Assembly (NCBI GenBank): GCA_026014805.1
Contig: JAOZHR010000026.1
Span: forward strand, 1 to 64,000
Source: Candidatus Bathyarchaeota archaeon
GTDB taxonomy: Archaea; Thermoproteota; Bathyarchaeia; Bathyarchaeales; SOJC01
Direction: 5' to 3'
Length of the DNA: 64,000 nt
In this document: piece after piece, positions 8,978-17,195 of the stretch
Layout of the letters: each line of letters starts with the position of its first letter
Numbering within the stretch: the first letter of the stretch is position 1
Made by a program: the position numbers and the translations under genes
Notes under the pieces: model-generated
Databases searched by the model: none
Seen by the model: only the letters and a program-made list of their open reading frames with translations
Told to the model about the DNA's origin: nothing

Positions 8978-9499
8978 ATGAGTCAAGAAGGTAGTCCACC
9001 ACAAGAAATAGCACAATTACCGTTCCAAGAAGAACAGAAGAAGACTAAGCAGGTTCAAATATCCCTTCAGGAACTCCTTGATTCACTAAAAAGTGTAAAA
9101 GATGATATTGGTCAAATCTGCGAATTAACTTCTGAAGAGAAAAGGCTCGTAGCGGTATTCTTCGAATCATTGTCAAAACTTATGCAACCACTCGCAGCAA
9201 CGATGTCAATTTCCCCAACAGCGCTTCCGGAAGGAATAGGGAATGTGGTTCAGGCAAACATAGATCCCACTGGCCATCTCATAATTTTACATGGGGATGG
9301 GAAAATGGAATTAAAGGACTTGAGTGAAGAGGCGAATCGTGATCTTATGATCAGTGTTATCAAAGATGTGATGCCGAAGTTCAAGCAACTCTCTGATGCT
9401 TACAAGCAAAGAATCGAAGATAGGATTAGATTCCTATCATCGGTCACTAGGGAGCTGCAAAAGATATCTAAGGCGTTCTCAACAGCGACCGCTCAGTGA
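8978..9499 (+). CDS. Helical protein, paralogue of the gene at 3940 (function unknown)
   Basis: This protein has about 173 residues from ATG 8978; ATG 8969 is in frame, but the AGGA ribosome site at 8964-8967 sits too close to it. The family is unrecognised. It has EEKRLVAVFFESLSKL, a central beta-like hairpin (PTGHLIILHGDGKMEL), then SVIKDVMPKFKQL and a final amphipathic helix. This is the same order as in the 3940-4593 protein, but with a shorter leader and no acidic tail. It is divergently transcribed from the AAA+/VWA operon across a 200-base region; CTTAAATAATTA at about 8891-8902 is a possible TATA box. The paralogue pair flanking the ATPase operon suggests two interchangeable or complementary partners. 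Confidence 0.75.
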   Translation: MSQEGSPPQEIAQLPFQEEQKKTKQVQISLQELLDSLKSVKDDIGQICELTSEEKRLVAVFFESLSKLMQPLAATMSISPTALPEGIGNVVQANIDPTGHLIILHGDGKMELKDLSEEANRDLMISVIKDVMPKFKQLSDAYKQRIEDRIRFLSSVTRELQKISKAFSTATAQ

Positions 9500-9576
9500 T
9501 TTCACATGTAAACTTGATTTTCACAGATAGTTTGAGTTTCCTCTTCTCTCTATAGTGTACACTACGTAGCAAGACA

Positions 9577-10776
9577 TTATTCTTTGAATGGTTTAATCTG
9601 GGCTAAGAAAGCGAGCAGTAGAGAGGCTGCAATAGTTATTAAAAAAGGCGTTTGCGGCGAGCTAGTATATAATATGCCACCTACATAAGGCGCTGAGATA
9701 CTCACCACCTGAGTCGTTGTCTGAACAACTGAAATCCATCTAGCTCGCGAGTCAGGCGGAGCGATAGCCCCCACGGTAGCGCCAATAAAAGCCCACATGG
9801 GAAAAGATGCGCCACGTAGAAACATAGCAATCATAAGGGCAGCGAAGTTGTTCACTGAAATGAAGATGCTTAACGCACAGGCTACAAAAATCATCGAAAG
9901 AGAAATCGATGCTGTCTTTCCATATTTGTCACCGATTTTTCCCACAAGTAGCGACAAGGTGGACCCTCCAAAGTAAGTAAATGAACCTAAAATTCCGATC
10001 TGAACAGCATTGTATTTGTACACGTCTTCTAGAAACTGTGGCACCAAGGGAAATACGAGAGAAAGAAAGAATATTACAGCTGCAAAGAGTGCAGAAAGAA
10101 AGAATATTCTCCAACGATTGAAAGTTACTGTGCCAGGGGTGGTTGTTCCAGTCTCAACAGTAGACTCGGTCTTTCTTGGAAGTTGGCTACTAATTCGTGA
10201 AGTTGCAACCATAGTGATGAAGTAAAATATGGTTGAGAGAAAGAAAACCATCTGCATCCCAGCTGTCTCAGCCAAATAACCCGCTACCGCGGGTGCAAAC
10301 GTGTAACCTATACCCCAGGCTGAAACAAGCAGTGTGAATGTTGATGCCATCTTGCTTTTCTGCGCACGTCCTACAATGTAAGCGCTTGAAGCTGGTCCTG
10401 AAAATAGGATTCCATAGAGAAACATTGCTGGGGGAAGTTGTGTCCAATTTGTTGCAAATGCAAATAAGAGCGGTACAGGCACCCATATTGCCCAAGCTAG
10501 TACTAAAATCTTCTTTCGATCGTATTTATCTGCCAGATAACCTCCAGGAATTATTGTGATTGCAGATGCTATTGTCAAGATGGAGTACAGAAAACCAACG
10601 TTTTCAGGTGTTGCACCCAAGTTTCTTATGAATAGGGGAAGAAGGTAGATGGTGAGTCCGTCGCCGAAGGCGGCGAAGATGTTTGAGATGAATAATATTT
10701 TTAGGTTTCTGTCTAAGGTGTGGAACGGGAAAGCTTGTTGAAGTAGACTCCTCGTTCGCTGGAATGTTTTTGCCAT
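9577..10776 (-). CDS. Major facilitator superfamily transporter
   Basis: This 399-residue membrane protein has about 12 hydrophobic helices. The MFS loop 2-3 signature GGYLADKYDRKKIL lies near residues 77-90, and a second, related loop (VGKIGDKYGKTASI) opens the C-terminal half. Such proteins are proton- or ion-coupled transporters, often drug or metabolite exporters. The substrate cannot be read from the sequence. ATG at 10776 has AGGT nearby on its strand. It shares orientation with the ZIP gene at 10856-11575, which lies upstream with an 80-base gap, so the two may be co-transcribed. Confidence 0.9.
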   Translation of the reverse strand: MAKTFQRTRSLLQQAFPFHTLDRNLKILFISNIFAAFGDGLTIYLLPLFIRNLGATPENVGFLYSILTIASAITIIPGGYLADKYDRKKILVLAWAIWVPVPLLFAFATNWTQLPPAMFLYGILFSGPASSAYIVGRAQKSKMASTFTLLVSAWGIGYTFAPAVAGYLAETAGMQMVFFLSTIFYFITMVATSRISSQLPRKTESTVETGTTTPGTVTFNRWRIFFLSALFAAVIFFLSLVFPLVPQFLEDVYKYNAVQIGILGSFTYFGGSTLSLLVGKIGDKYGKTASISLSMIFVACALSIFISVNNFAALMIAMFLRGASFPMWAFIGATVGAIAPPDSRARWISVVQTTTQVVSISAPYVGGILYTSSPQTPFLITIAASLLLAFLAQIKPFKE

Positions 10777-10855
10777 GGGGCTCTACCTTTCTCAACTGAC
10801 AAGCGAAAGACTCTGAAAAGCTTTGCTACAGAGAATTCCCGTTTCGGAGAGCTCT

Positions 10856-11575
10856 TTAAACCTTTAAAAGCTGCATCGAAAAAATGCCCAACAGAAAAAA
10901 TATTATTGAAATAATAGAATTCTTAGTGTTAGTTTCTTTGTGCAGTTCAGGGATAAGATCCGTCATCGCTATGTAAATAAAGCCACCCGCTGCAAAGGCA
11001 AGGATATAGCTTATGCTCGGGAGGTACGAAATAAAAAAGTAGGTAGCCAAAGCTCCAACTATAGCAAATATCGCACTTAGAAGATTGAAAAGAAGAGCTT
11101 TTGTCTTACTGAATCCTCCGTAGATAAGCACACCAAAGTCACCAAGTTCTTGGGGTATTTCATGCATTATAACCGCTACAGTAGTGATTATGCCAAGGGA
11201 TTCAGCAGAGAGAAAGCTTGCAGCTATGATTATACCATCAATGAAGTTGTGAATCCCATCGCCCAAAAGGTTCAGGTAAGCGAAGGGATGAACTGGACAT
11301 TCTCTTTCATGGCAGTGACGCCACAAGCTTCTTTCAAGGAGAAAGAATCCCACGATGCCAAGAACAACCGTGATGAAAATGCTTTCATCAAGTGTGGAAA
11401 AAGATTCCGGGATTAAATGAAAAAAAGCTCCTCCCAACAAAGTTCCAGAAGCAAGACTAATCAACACGAGAAGAGTTTTCTTCAGAATGTTATCTTTCAC
11501 GGTTAAGAATAATATTCCAATCAGTGAAACGATGCTAACCAGAAACGTTGCAGTAAGAATCCATACAAGAATCAT
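10856..11575 (-). CDS. ZIP-family divalent metal transporter (ZupT/GufA-like)
   Basis: This 239-residue protein has about eight hydrophobic helices. The two metal-binding helix motifs of the ZIP family are clear: HNFIDGIIIA near residue 110 and HEIPQELGDFG near 140. A short His/Cys-rich loop (RHCHERECPVHP) precedes the first, perhaps a metal sensor or capture site. ZIP proteins import zinc, iron or other divalent cations into the cytoplasm. Length and motif spacing are usual for prokaryotic ZIPs. It precedes the MFS gene on the same strand. Confidence 0.92.
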   Translation of the reverse strand: MILVWILTATFLVSIVSLIGILFLTVKDNILKKTLLVLISLASGTLLGGAFFHLIPESFSTLDESIFITVVLGIVGFFLLERSLWRHCHERECPVHPFAYLNLLGDGIHNFIDGIIIAASFLSAESLGIITTVAVIMHEIPQELGDFGVLIYGGFSKTKALLFNLLSAIFAIVGALATYFFISYLPSISYILAFAAGGFIYIAMTDLIPELHKETNTKNSIISIIFFLLGIFSMQLLKV

Positions 11576-11922
11576 GCTGTCTCGCCTATTAGTGTTAATT
11601 CGTGAGCTAATAAAACATCTCTTTTACTATAGACTTCAAAGGAAAACTGTCAACGTATTTTTTATGTGATTATATGCATATAGTTTTGGGATATGTCAGA
11701 GTGTTTTAAAATTGGCTGTGCAGAGTGTTGAACTTAAAGAGGTTGGCAGAGCAGAGATACTAAGCTTAATGGATAACTCGATAGATTTGCACGCGCGCGC
11801 ATGCGCGTACAGTGGTTTATAAGTGTGCAGCGCACGCGGCAGTGCAGTCGCATATTGATTCTGAATCCACAAGGCTAAAATTGGTATTGCTCTGAGAGAG
11901 ATTTGAAGGAAGACGAAAGCGC
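11576..11922. promoter_or_regulatory. Intergenic region with alternating purine-pyrimidine tract and TATA box
   Basis: I see no gene here. Bases 11789-11810 form a strictly alternating purine-pyrimidine run (GCACGCGCGCGCATGCGCGT and two more) with a GCGCATGCGC palindrome, a sequence prone to form Z-DNA. TTTATAA at about 11815-11821 follows directly and is well placed as the TATA box of the gene at 11923. Confidence 0.45.
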
Positions 11923-12246
11923 ATGACTGAAAGTCGCGGTCGGGAATCTCTGAAGAAGTTTGCGCAAGTTATCGAAAGCTTAGACTTGGATAGGCGGGCT
12001 GCAGCCGCTAAATGGCTTGAAGGTGTTATAGTCGCGCAAATCTTGACTACTGAAGAAAGGGGAGACGTAGTTAAAGCGGCGAATGAATATATTGCGACTG
12101 TTGAAGAAGAGGAAACTGTAGACGCAGTAAACGCGTTGATAGAATATCTTAAGCGCGTGCAAAGAAGTGCAAATCGCGCGTTAAAAAAGACGAGTAACAA
12201 GCATCCAGCTAAAAAGCGTATTTATGCCGACAATCCATTGCAGTAG
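11923..12246 (+). CDS. Small helical protein of unknown function
   Basis: This 107-residue protein is predicted nearly all helical, with alternating acidic and basic segments and a basic C-terminus (KKTSNKHPAKKR). No family is recognised. ATG at 11923 has GGAAGA about ten bases upstream, and a TATA box lies about 100 bases upstream. Residues 5-90 are amphipathic and could pack as a small helical bundle. A long minus-strand frame overlaps it but lacks a ribosome site or conserved pattern. Confidence 0.55.
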   Translation: MTESRGRESLKKFAQVIESLDLDRRAAAAKWLEGVIVAQILTTEERGDVVKAANEYIATVEEEETVDAVNALIEYLKRVQRSANRALKKTSNKHPAKKRIYADNPLQ

Positions 12247-12498
12247 GTCTAGAAAGACCAAACCAAACGCGCCAAAGAGTATGCAAATCGAAGGAGTTAG
12301 AAAGAGAATAGAGACGTATGCGCGCATGAATTGAAAAAACTTGGATTTTACTGTGTTCTCGAAAAGCTTTTTGTAATAAACTTCCTCATGATATGCTGAA
12401 TAAAATGCAATTGTAACACTGATTCGTATTTTTAATTCATATGTCTTAAGTAGGAAATGCTTCGATTCTGATTTGGACACTGAATTCGAGGGCATCAA

Positions 12499-12984
12499 AT
12501 GAGTTTCTCTTTGCTACCAGAGTTCTTCCTCTTCGTTGCTGTCGACGTTTTCGTAGCCATGAGTCTATTGACATGTCTTCTAGATGATTATTTCCCTAAG
12601 ACAATACCTTACCTGTTTCAGGCCGCGGCAATAGTAGGCTATGCCCACCTTGTATTGAGCAGAGAGTTTATGACCTTGTCCGGAGGTCATATGCGATTCT
12701 GGTATAGTTTCCTCTACCTAGCCGTAGCCTTGGCCAGCGTTATTGCTCTCAATGTACATCTTGCAGCCATAAAGAAGCAATGGACTCTTGCAAAGATTTT
12801 TTCTGGCGCCGTGGTGTTTCCGACGTTTCTAATTTCAGGGTTCTTCGTTTTCAACTATGCGATGGAAATGGCAACAGTGTTTCTCTTTCAGATAGCTATG
12901 CTTTTCAGTGCAATAGTTCTCGGGCTTTCGATATCCGTGTTCGTGACTCCGCAAATCGTGAAAAAATATTGGAAAAGGAGGTGA
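12499..12984 (+). CDS. Multispan membrane protein of a surface-protein operon
   Basis: This 161-residue protein has four or five hydrophobic helices (about 5-28, 37-57, 66-91, 97-122 and 125-150) separated by short polar turns. The C-terminus is basic (KKYWKRR) and probably cytoplasmic. No family is recognised. It is followed after six bases by the secreted protein at 12991, and the ribosome site of that gene overlaps this gene's stop codon, so the two are translationally coupled. A role in assembling or exporting the following secreted proteins is plausible but inferred from position alone. Confidence 0.7.
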   Translation: MSFSLLPEFFLFVAVDVFVAMSLLTCLLDDYFPKTIPYLFQAAAIVGYAHLVLSREFMTLSGGHMRFWYSFLYLAVALASVIALNVHLAAIKKQWTLAKIFSGAVVFPTFLISGFFVFNYAMEMATVFLFQIAMLFSAIVLGLSISVFVTPQIVKKYWKRR

Positions 12985-12990
12985 GATCGA

Positions 12991-13539
12991 ATGGGTCGAG
13001 TGTTTAACAAGTCTGTAAAGATGATGATTCTGACGCTGATATCTTTGCTCGTTATCTCTGCAAGCGCAGCCGTCTATTACTCGTTGGAAATGACATCAAC
13101 TATCACCACTGCCGCAAACGATGTATACTTTGCGAAAGGTCCAGATAATTCCACTGCAGGAGTAAACCTCTTCAATGACAACAAGAGTGCAACGCTAACT
13201 CAGCTCATAGCTTATCCGAACATGACCATGACTTACGATGATGCAATCAGGGTGAGGAACAACCACACAAGTACGAACTACAACGTTAGGTTAACGCCTG
13301 TTTCGCTGTCTGGCAGTGCTGCATACTTTGTGTACATCAACTTTACGTTGCAGACCTCTACTACGATATCATTGAATTATACGTCAGATGGATCTAGCTG
13401 GACCACGCCTTCAGCAACCAGTTTCACACAGGTTATTGCAGACACAGAATATGCGATCGTTATTCAAACAATGGCAAACGCGACTGCGACATCTGGTCAA
13501 ACTGCAACAATCGAGATGGCTATTGATATTGAGCAATAA
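12991..13539 (+). CDS. Secreted beta-rich protein, possible filament subunit
   Basis: This 182-residue protein has an N-terminal hydrophobic segment at about 10-28 (MMILTLISLLVISASAAVYY). A Thr/Asn/Ser-rich beta-strand domain with several N-glycosylation sequons follows. The AAVYYSLEM region after the hydrophobic core resembles the GSAYYSLLM region of the next gene, so both may share a processing or assembly signal. The ribosome site AAGGAGGTGA, five bases upstream of ATG, is near-perfect and implies high expression. A T-run at 13549-13557 just downstream is a likely terminator. A subunit of a TasA-like or AbpA-like surface filament is a reasonable guess, not shown by a motif. Confidence 0.7.
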   Translation: MGRVFNKSVKMMILTLISLLVISASAAVYYSLEMTSTITTAANDVYFAKGPDNSTAGVNLFNDNKSATLTQLIAYPNMTMTYDDAIRVRNNHTSTNYNVRLTPVSLSGSAAYFVYINFTLQTSTTISLNYTSDGSSWTTPSATSFTQVIADTEYAIVIQTMANATATSGQTATIEMAIDIEQ

Positions 13540-13540
13540 T

Positions 13541-13558
13541 CTCCCCTCTTTTTTTTTC
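13541..13558 (+). terminator. Poly-T transcription terminator
   Basis: A CTCCCCTC segment followed by nine T residues lies two bases past the stop of the abundant-looking secreted protein. It fits an archaeal oligo-T terminator that would let the small subunit be made in excess over the 490-residue protein downstream. Confidence 0.5.
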
Positions 13559-13580
13559 TAATCCTTGGAGGAGAGTATCC

Positions 13581-15053
13581 GTGAGTAGGGTAAAGGTAAG
13601 TCTAGATCATAAAAGGATTCGACGTTTGGTTTGGTTAGTGTTAACTGTCTTGGCTTTGTTTGGTTACGCGCTGCAGAGTGCGGTGGGAAGCGCGTACTAT
13701 TCTCTGTTGATGCAAGCTTATATGACGATTAGTTCCCCGCCTATTATTCTTCAAGAAGGTACGGCTGGCACAAGCACAATCTACACGAACTCGACCAGTG
13801 CAAAGGTCAGTGTATCGGGCTATGGCTACGATTTTGTTGACAACAATGACACTGATGTGGATTTAAGTGCAAACAAAGGGACTCATAGCAATTTTACAGC
13901 TCAGAAATACGGTCCAGACTTGATTAATGACACTCTAACGGAAGAAAATACGTTTAGTGGTAGTGATTCAATATGGCTTTATGTTAACGCCGATGATGAG
14001 AGCAAGACTGACTGGACAAGGGTCGGAACGAATCCTTATCTTGACGCCATTGATTATTCTACCAATTATGTCAATACGAGTTCCAAACTCGCAGAAGTTG
14101 GCGATTTCGGTTTTCCTAATTCAGGGAAGTCAACTGAAACAATTAATTCTGTTTACATTCAAATTTACGGTCAATGCGAGTCTGCAAACAAAGCAATAGA
14201 CGTTTACATCTGGGATGGGTCAACATGGACATTAGTCGATACAGTTATATTTACAGTTTCTTGGTCATGGCAACAAATAGATATTTCAACAACTCTTAAC
14301 ACTTGGACAAAGATTGATGCTGCAAAAATGTACCTTAAAACACCCAACTTTGCAGCGTTATACGAGGTTGACAGTGCAAGACTTGAAATTGATTATACGT
14401 TAGGGCCAAGTTATGAATTAGACTTGGAGGTTCAATGGACATCCGTAGACTACACAAGAACATACGAGGAATTATGCATAAAAACTGGAACGTTCAGTGG
14501 CTCAGAAGACATTATGGTATATGCGTGGAACGTTTCTACGTCAGATTGGCATTTTCTTTACAATTTAACAACAAGTAGCTGGAATAATGTTTCAGTAACG
14601 GATTGGCTCAATAACGAAAATTTTACGGCAAGATTTCTGGGTGGAACAGAAAGCAGCGATACAAATCAAGACAGTTGGAACATAGATGCAAACCTTTTAC
14701 ACGTTTGGACAGAAAACTATGATTACGTCCTCAGAGTAAACAACACCGTTACAGATTCTTGGCAGATTAGGCTAAAGAAATACGCTGACTCCAACATTAA
14801 CCGTTTGCAAAATTGCACCATCTACTTCCACAACTCGTCAGATGGCACTTCACGCCAAATCTACATCCAGAACGGAGCTTACATCAACCAAACTGGACCA
14901 TGGTATGATCTAGGTGACTCGGAAACCATCTACATAGCCATGAAGGTAGAAGCAAACAGCACAGGAACATCATATGTTTATGTATTTCTTGAAATCCTTA
15001 CCCCAAGCATTACGACATACGCTCAATACATCATAACATTCGAAATAACCTAA
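13581..15053 (+). CDS. Large secreted beta-rich surface protein
   Basis: This 490-residue protein starts at GTG 13581 behind a strong GGAGGAG site. It has a basic N-terminus, a hydrophobic helix at about 15-38 and then the GSAYYSLLM region shared with the preceding protein. The rest is Thr/Ser/Asn-rich beta structure with many N-glycosylation sequons. Residues about 125-270 form a jelly-roll-like domain whose pattern (TETINSVYIQIYG, VYIWDGSTWTLVD, KIDAAKMYLKT) recurs near the N-terminus of the dockerin protein at 47674. The last 100 residues resemble the domain of the 182-residue neighbour. It looks like an adhesin or tip component assembled with that smaller protein. Confidence 0.75.
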   Translation: MSRVKVSLDHKRIRRLVWLVLTVLALFGYALQSAVGSAYYSLLMQAYMTISSPPIILQEGTAGTSTIYTNSTSAKVSVSGYGYDFVDNNDTDVDLSANKGTHSNFTAQKYGPDLINDTLTEENTFSGSDSIWLYVNADDESKTDWTRVGTNPYLDAIDYSTNYVNTSSKLAEVGDFGFPNSGKSTETINSVYIQIYGQCESANKAIDVYIWDGSTWTLVDTVIFTVSWSWQQIDISTTLNTWTKIDAAKMYLKTPNFAALYEVDSARLEIDYTLGPSYELDLEVQWTSVDYTRTYEELCIKTGTFSGSEDIMVYAWNVSTSDWHFLYNLTTSSWNNVSVTDWLNNENFTARFLGGTESSDTNQDSWNIDANLLHVWTENYDYVLRVNNTVTDSWQIRLKKYADSNINRLQNCTIYFHNSSDGTSRQIYIQNGAYINQTGPWYDLGDSETIYIAMKVEANSTGTSYVYVFLEILTPSITTYAQYIITFEIT

Positions 15054-15139
15054 ATGCTCACTACACTACAGATTTGCCCTAAGGATTTTACCATCATTAA
15101 ACCTATAACCAACCAAGCCTCAAAAGAAAGGTGACAAAA

Positions 15140-15526
15140 ATGCTTCCATACGACGCAGCCTTCTACGTGCCTTTCGCAGTAATTACCCTAACCTTAACAC
15201 TATACTTCACACTTCTTATGAAACTCAAACCATCCACAGAAATAAAGCTGTCAAAATACATGAGAAAAATTACTCCCAAAGAAGCGCCTAAAAAAGCCCA
15301 AAAGGCCCTAAAACCTCAAAAACCTGCAACACCAACCAAACTCCCAACAGAGAATAAAGTCGAAGAGAAAGAATGCCCTCATTACGTGGGCTACCTAACA
15401 ACATTGCTTAAAGGCAGTCCTTTTCCAGATGAATGCTTCGGATGCCGCAAAGTCATACAATGCCTAAGAATTGAACCTACGAAAGTCATTGAAAGCTTCT
15501 ATTTGCAGGCAACCGAGGCAGAATAG
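15140..15526 (+). CDS. Membrane-anchored Cys-motif protein
   Basis: From ATG 15140 this is about 128 residues. GTG at 15131 is in frame, but AGGTGA overlaps it and is spaced for the ATG. One transmembrane helix at about 8-30 is followed by a basic Lys/Pro/Ala-rich linker and a C-terminal domain with four Cys (ECPHYVGYL, then DECFGCRKVIQC). The Cys cluster could bind zinc or a metal on the cytoplasmic side. No named family is recognised. It closes the surface-protein operon, 77 bases after the 490-residue gene. Confidence 0.65.
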   Translation: MLPYDAAFYVPFAVITLTLTLYFTLLMKLKPSTEIKLSKYMRKITPKEAPKKAQKALKPQKPATPTKLPTENKVEEKECPHYVGYLTTLLKGSPFPDECFGCRKVIQCLRIEPTKVIESFYLQATEAE

Positions 15527-15596
15527 AGTTTCGCACGCATAAATATTAATGGCTCATTTTTTGTGTATAATGCAATGGATCTGTGGGACGCCTAGA

Positions 15597-15628
15597 CCCC
15601 CCCTCCCCTCCCCCCCTCCCTTTTTTTT
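15597..15628. other. C-rich tract (G-quadruplex-prone on minus strand) ending in eight T
   Basis: The plus strand carries a pure C/T run ending in TTTTTTTT at 15621-15628. The complement holds four G-runs of 3 to 7 separated by single A bases, the pattern of a G-quadruplex. It sits between the 3' ends of two convergent genes, so it may act as a terminator or a polymerase barrier. Confidence 0.5.
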
Positions 15629-15640
15629 GGGTCTGTTGCT

Positions 15641-15665
15641 GGCAAGGTTGGATTCGAACTCATGA
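15641..15665 (-). repeat. tRNA 3'-end-like fragment
   Basis: Read on the minus strand this gives GAGTTCGAATCCAACCTTG followed by CCA, like a tRNA T-loop, acceptor strand and 3' end. The T-stem does not pair fully and no 5' half is present, so it is not a functional tRNA. It is one of several such fragments up to 23 kb. Confidence 0.4.
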
Positions 15666-15773
15666 ACACAGTGAAGGTGTCTACTGCATAGTTTCCTTTT
15701 TTGATGATTAGTTTGCGAGCGCATGGTTGCTCATATAGAATTGATCTGAACTAGGTCAAATAAGTCAACATAG

Positions 15774-17195
15774 TCAATGGTGATGTTCAGTTAGGTGGTG
15801 ATACTGCTCTTGTGTCATCAGAGAACCAAAGGCTCTCTCAACAACCTCACTCAAAGCAGGGTGAATGTGCATTCCATTGATTATTGGCTCCGCACCTTGT
15901 GCAGAGGTAAACATTAGGTTTATGATTTCCTGTATGAGAACAGATGCATAAGGCCCAATTATATGTGCCCCGAGGATCTTCATGGTATTCTTCTCCACTA
16001 TAACTTTGACAAAGTAGTCTTTCATGTTCATGGCTTCTCCTTTGGCGGTGTCTTGATATCTATGAAATCCAATCAGTACGTTTTCCTTACCGTGCTTCTC
16101 AATTGCTTCTTTCTCTCCTAGTCCGACGCCTGCAATCTCAGGATGGGTGAAAACAGCGTGAGGCACTGCATGGTAATCGACCTGTACTGCTTCTTTCAGA
16201 ACAGCATTATAGTAAACTACTCTTGCTTCGTAGTTTGCTACATGCTTAAAGGGATACTTGCCATTCGCGTCACCAAGAGCCCATACATTTGGCTGCGAAG
16301 TCTCCAAGTATTCATTAACAATAATCCATCCCTTCCTGTCTGCTTTCACGCCTCCCTTTTCGGGATGGAGCACGTCTGCGTTTGGTCCTCTTCCTGTTGC
16401 TATTAGCAACTCATCCGCAGTTATCACGACTCTCTCTTCGCTTTCCCTATTAACAGCAACGAGTCTTTTCTCGCCCGTAGATGTCTCTTCTGCCTCTCGA
16501 ACCTCGTGGTTAGTAAGAACCCTCATGTGCTTTTGTAACTCTTTTTTGGCAAGTGTTGAAACTTCTGGTTCTTCTTTTGGCAGGAACTGGGGGTTTCTAC
16601 CAATTATTGTGACTTCTGAGCCCATTGCTGAAAAGAAATGGCCATATTCAGCGGCTATATAGCCTCCCCCTACTATGGCAATGCTTTTAGGTAGTTGACT
16701 CATCTTGATGACTGTATCACTAGTATGATAGCTTACATTCTCCAACCCTTTTATTGGAGGTATTGTGGGTTTTGAACCAGTGCACAAGAATATCATCTTT
16801 GACTTTATAGTTTCATCACCAACCTTCAGCGTGTATGGCGCAACAAATTCGGCTACAGTGGGATAATAGTCAATATTTTCAGAACGCGAAAGCCCTTGTC
16901 GTATCATATTTATGTCCTTGTTTATGATGCCCCTCATCCTTTCCATGATCATCTTAAAATCTACTTTTCTAATGCCAACTTCTATTCCCAAATCACCCGC
17001 CCCATCAATCATTCTAACCAACTCAGCAGGATAAAGCAACAGCTTAGACGGGATACAACCCCGAGTCAAACATATACCGCCAGGTTCATCCTTATCTATA
17101 ACAGCGATCTTCAACTTCGGATTTTCACGTATCATAGCGTTCACAATACTCATCGCGGAACCTGTACCCACCGAGATTAAATCGTATTCCCTCAA
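15774..17195 (-). CDS. FAD-dependent pyridine nucleotide-disulfide oxidoreductase (dihydrolipoamide dehydrogenase-like)
   Basis: This 473-residue class I flavoprotein disulfide reductase has the full layout. The FAD-binding N-terminus is VGTGSAMSIVNA. The redox pair is GGICLTRGCIPSK near residues 40-52. An NAD(P)-binding motif IVGGGYIAAEYGHF lies near 175, followed by the second FAD motif ALGDANG and a C-terminal dimerisation domain with the catalytic HPALSEV His-Glu dyad. Such enzymes reduce lipoamide, mercuric ion, mycothione-like thiols or related disulfides with NAD(P)H. No lipoamide-complex genes are near, so the substrate is open. It ends in a His-rich tail (HHLTEHHH), which might bind metal. 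Confidence 0.92.
   Translation of the reverse strand: MREYDLISVGTGSAMSIVNAMIRENPKLKIAVIDKDEPGGICLTRGCIPSKLLLYPAELVRMIDGAGDLGIEVGIRKVDFKMIMERMRGIINKDINMIRQGLSRSENIDYYPTVAEFVAPYTLKVGDETIKSKMIFLCTGSKPTIPPIKGLENVSYHTSDTVIKMSQLPKSIAIVGGGYIAAEYGHFFSAMGSEVTIIGRNPQFLPKEEPEVSTLAKKELQKHMRVLTNHEVREAEETSTGEKRLVAVNRESEERVVITADELLIATGRGPNADVLHPEKGGVKADRKGWIIVNEYLETSQPNVWALGDANGKYPFKHVANYEARVVYYNAVLKEAVQVDYHAVPHAVFTHPEIAGVGLGEKEAIEKHGKENVLIGFHRYQDTAKGEAMNMKDYFVKVIVEKNTMKILGAHIIGPYASVLIQEIINLMFTSAQGAEPIINGMHIHPALSEVVERAFGSLMTQEQYHHLTEHHH

Noticed and set aside
3940-9499. Gas vesicle gene cluster, because the AAA+ protein is GvpN-like
   Set aside because: No GvpA-like shell protein or GvpF/L, GvpO or GvpK pattern is present; the VWA partner points to the CbbQ/NorQ style instead.
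12181-12498. 105-residue minus-strand frame with two hydrophobic stretches
   Set aside because: It overlaps the end of the gene at 11923, starts at an unsupported TTG exactly divergent from 12499, and lacks a ribosome site or family pattern.
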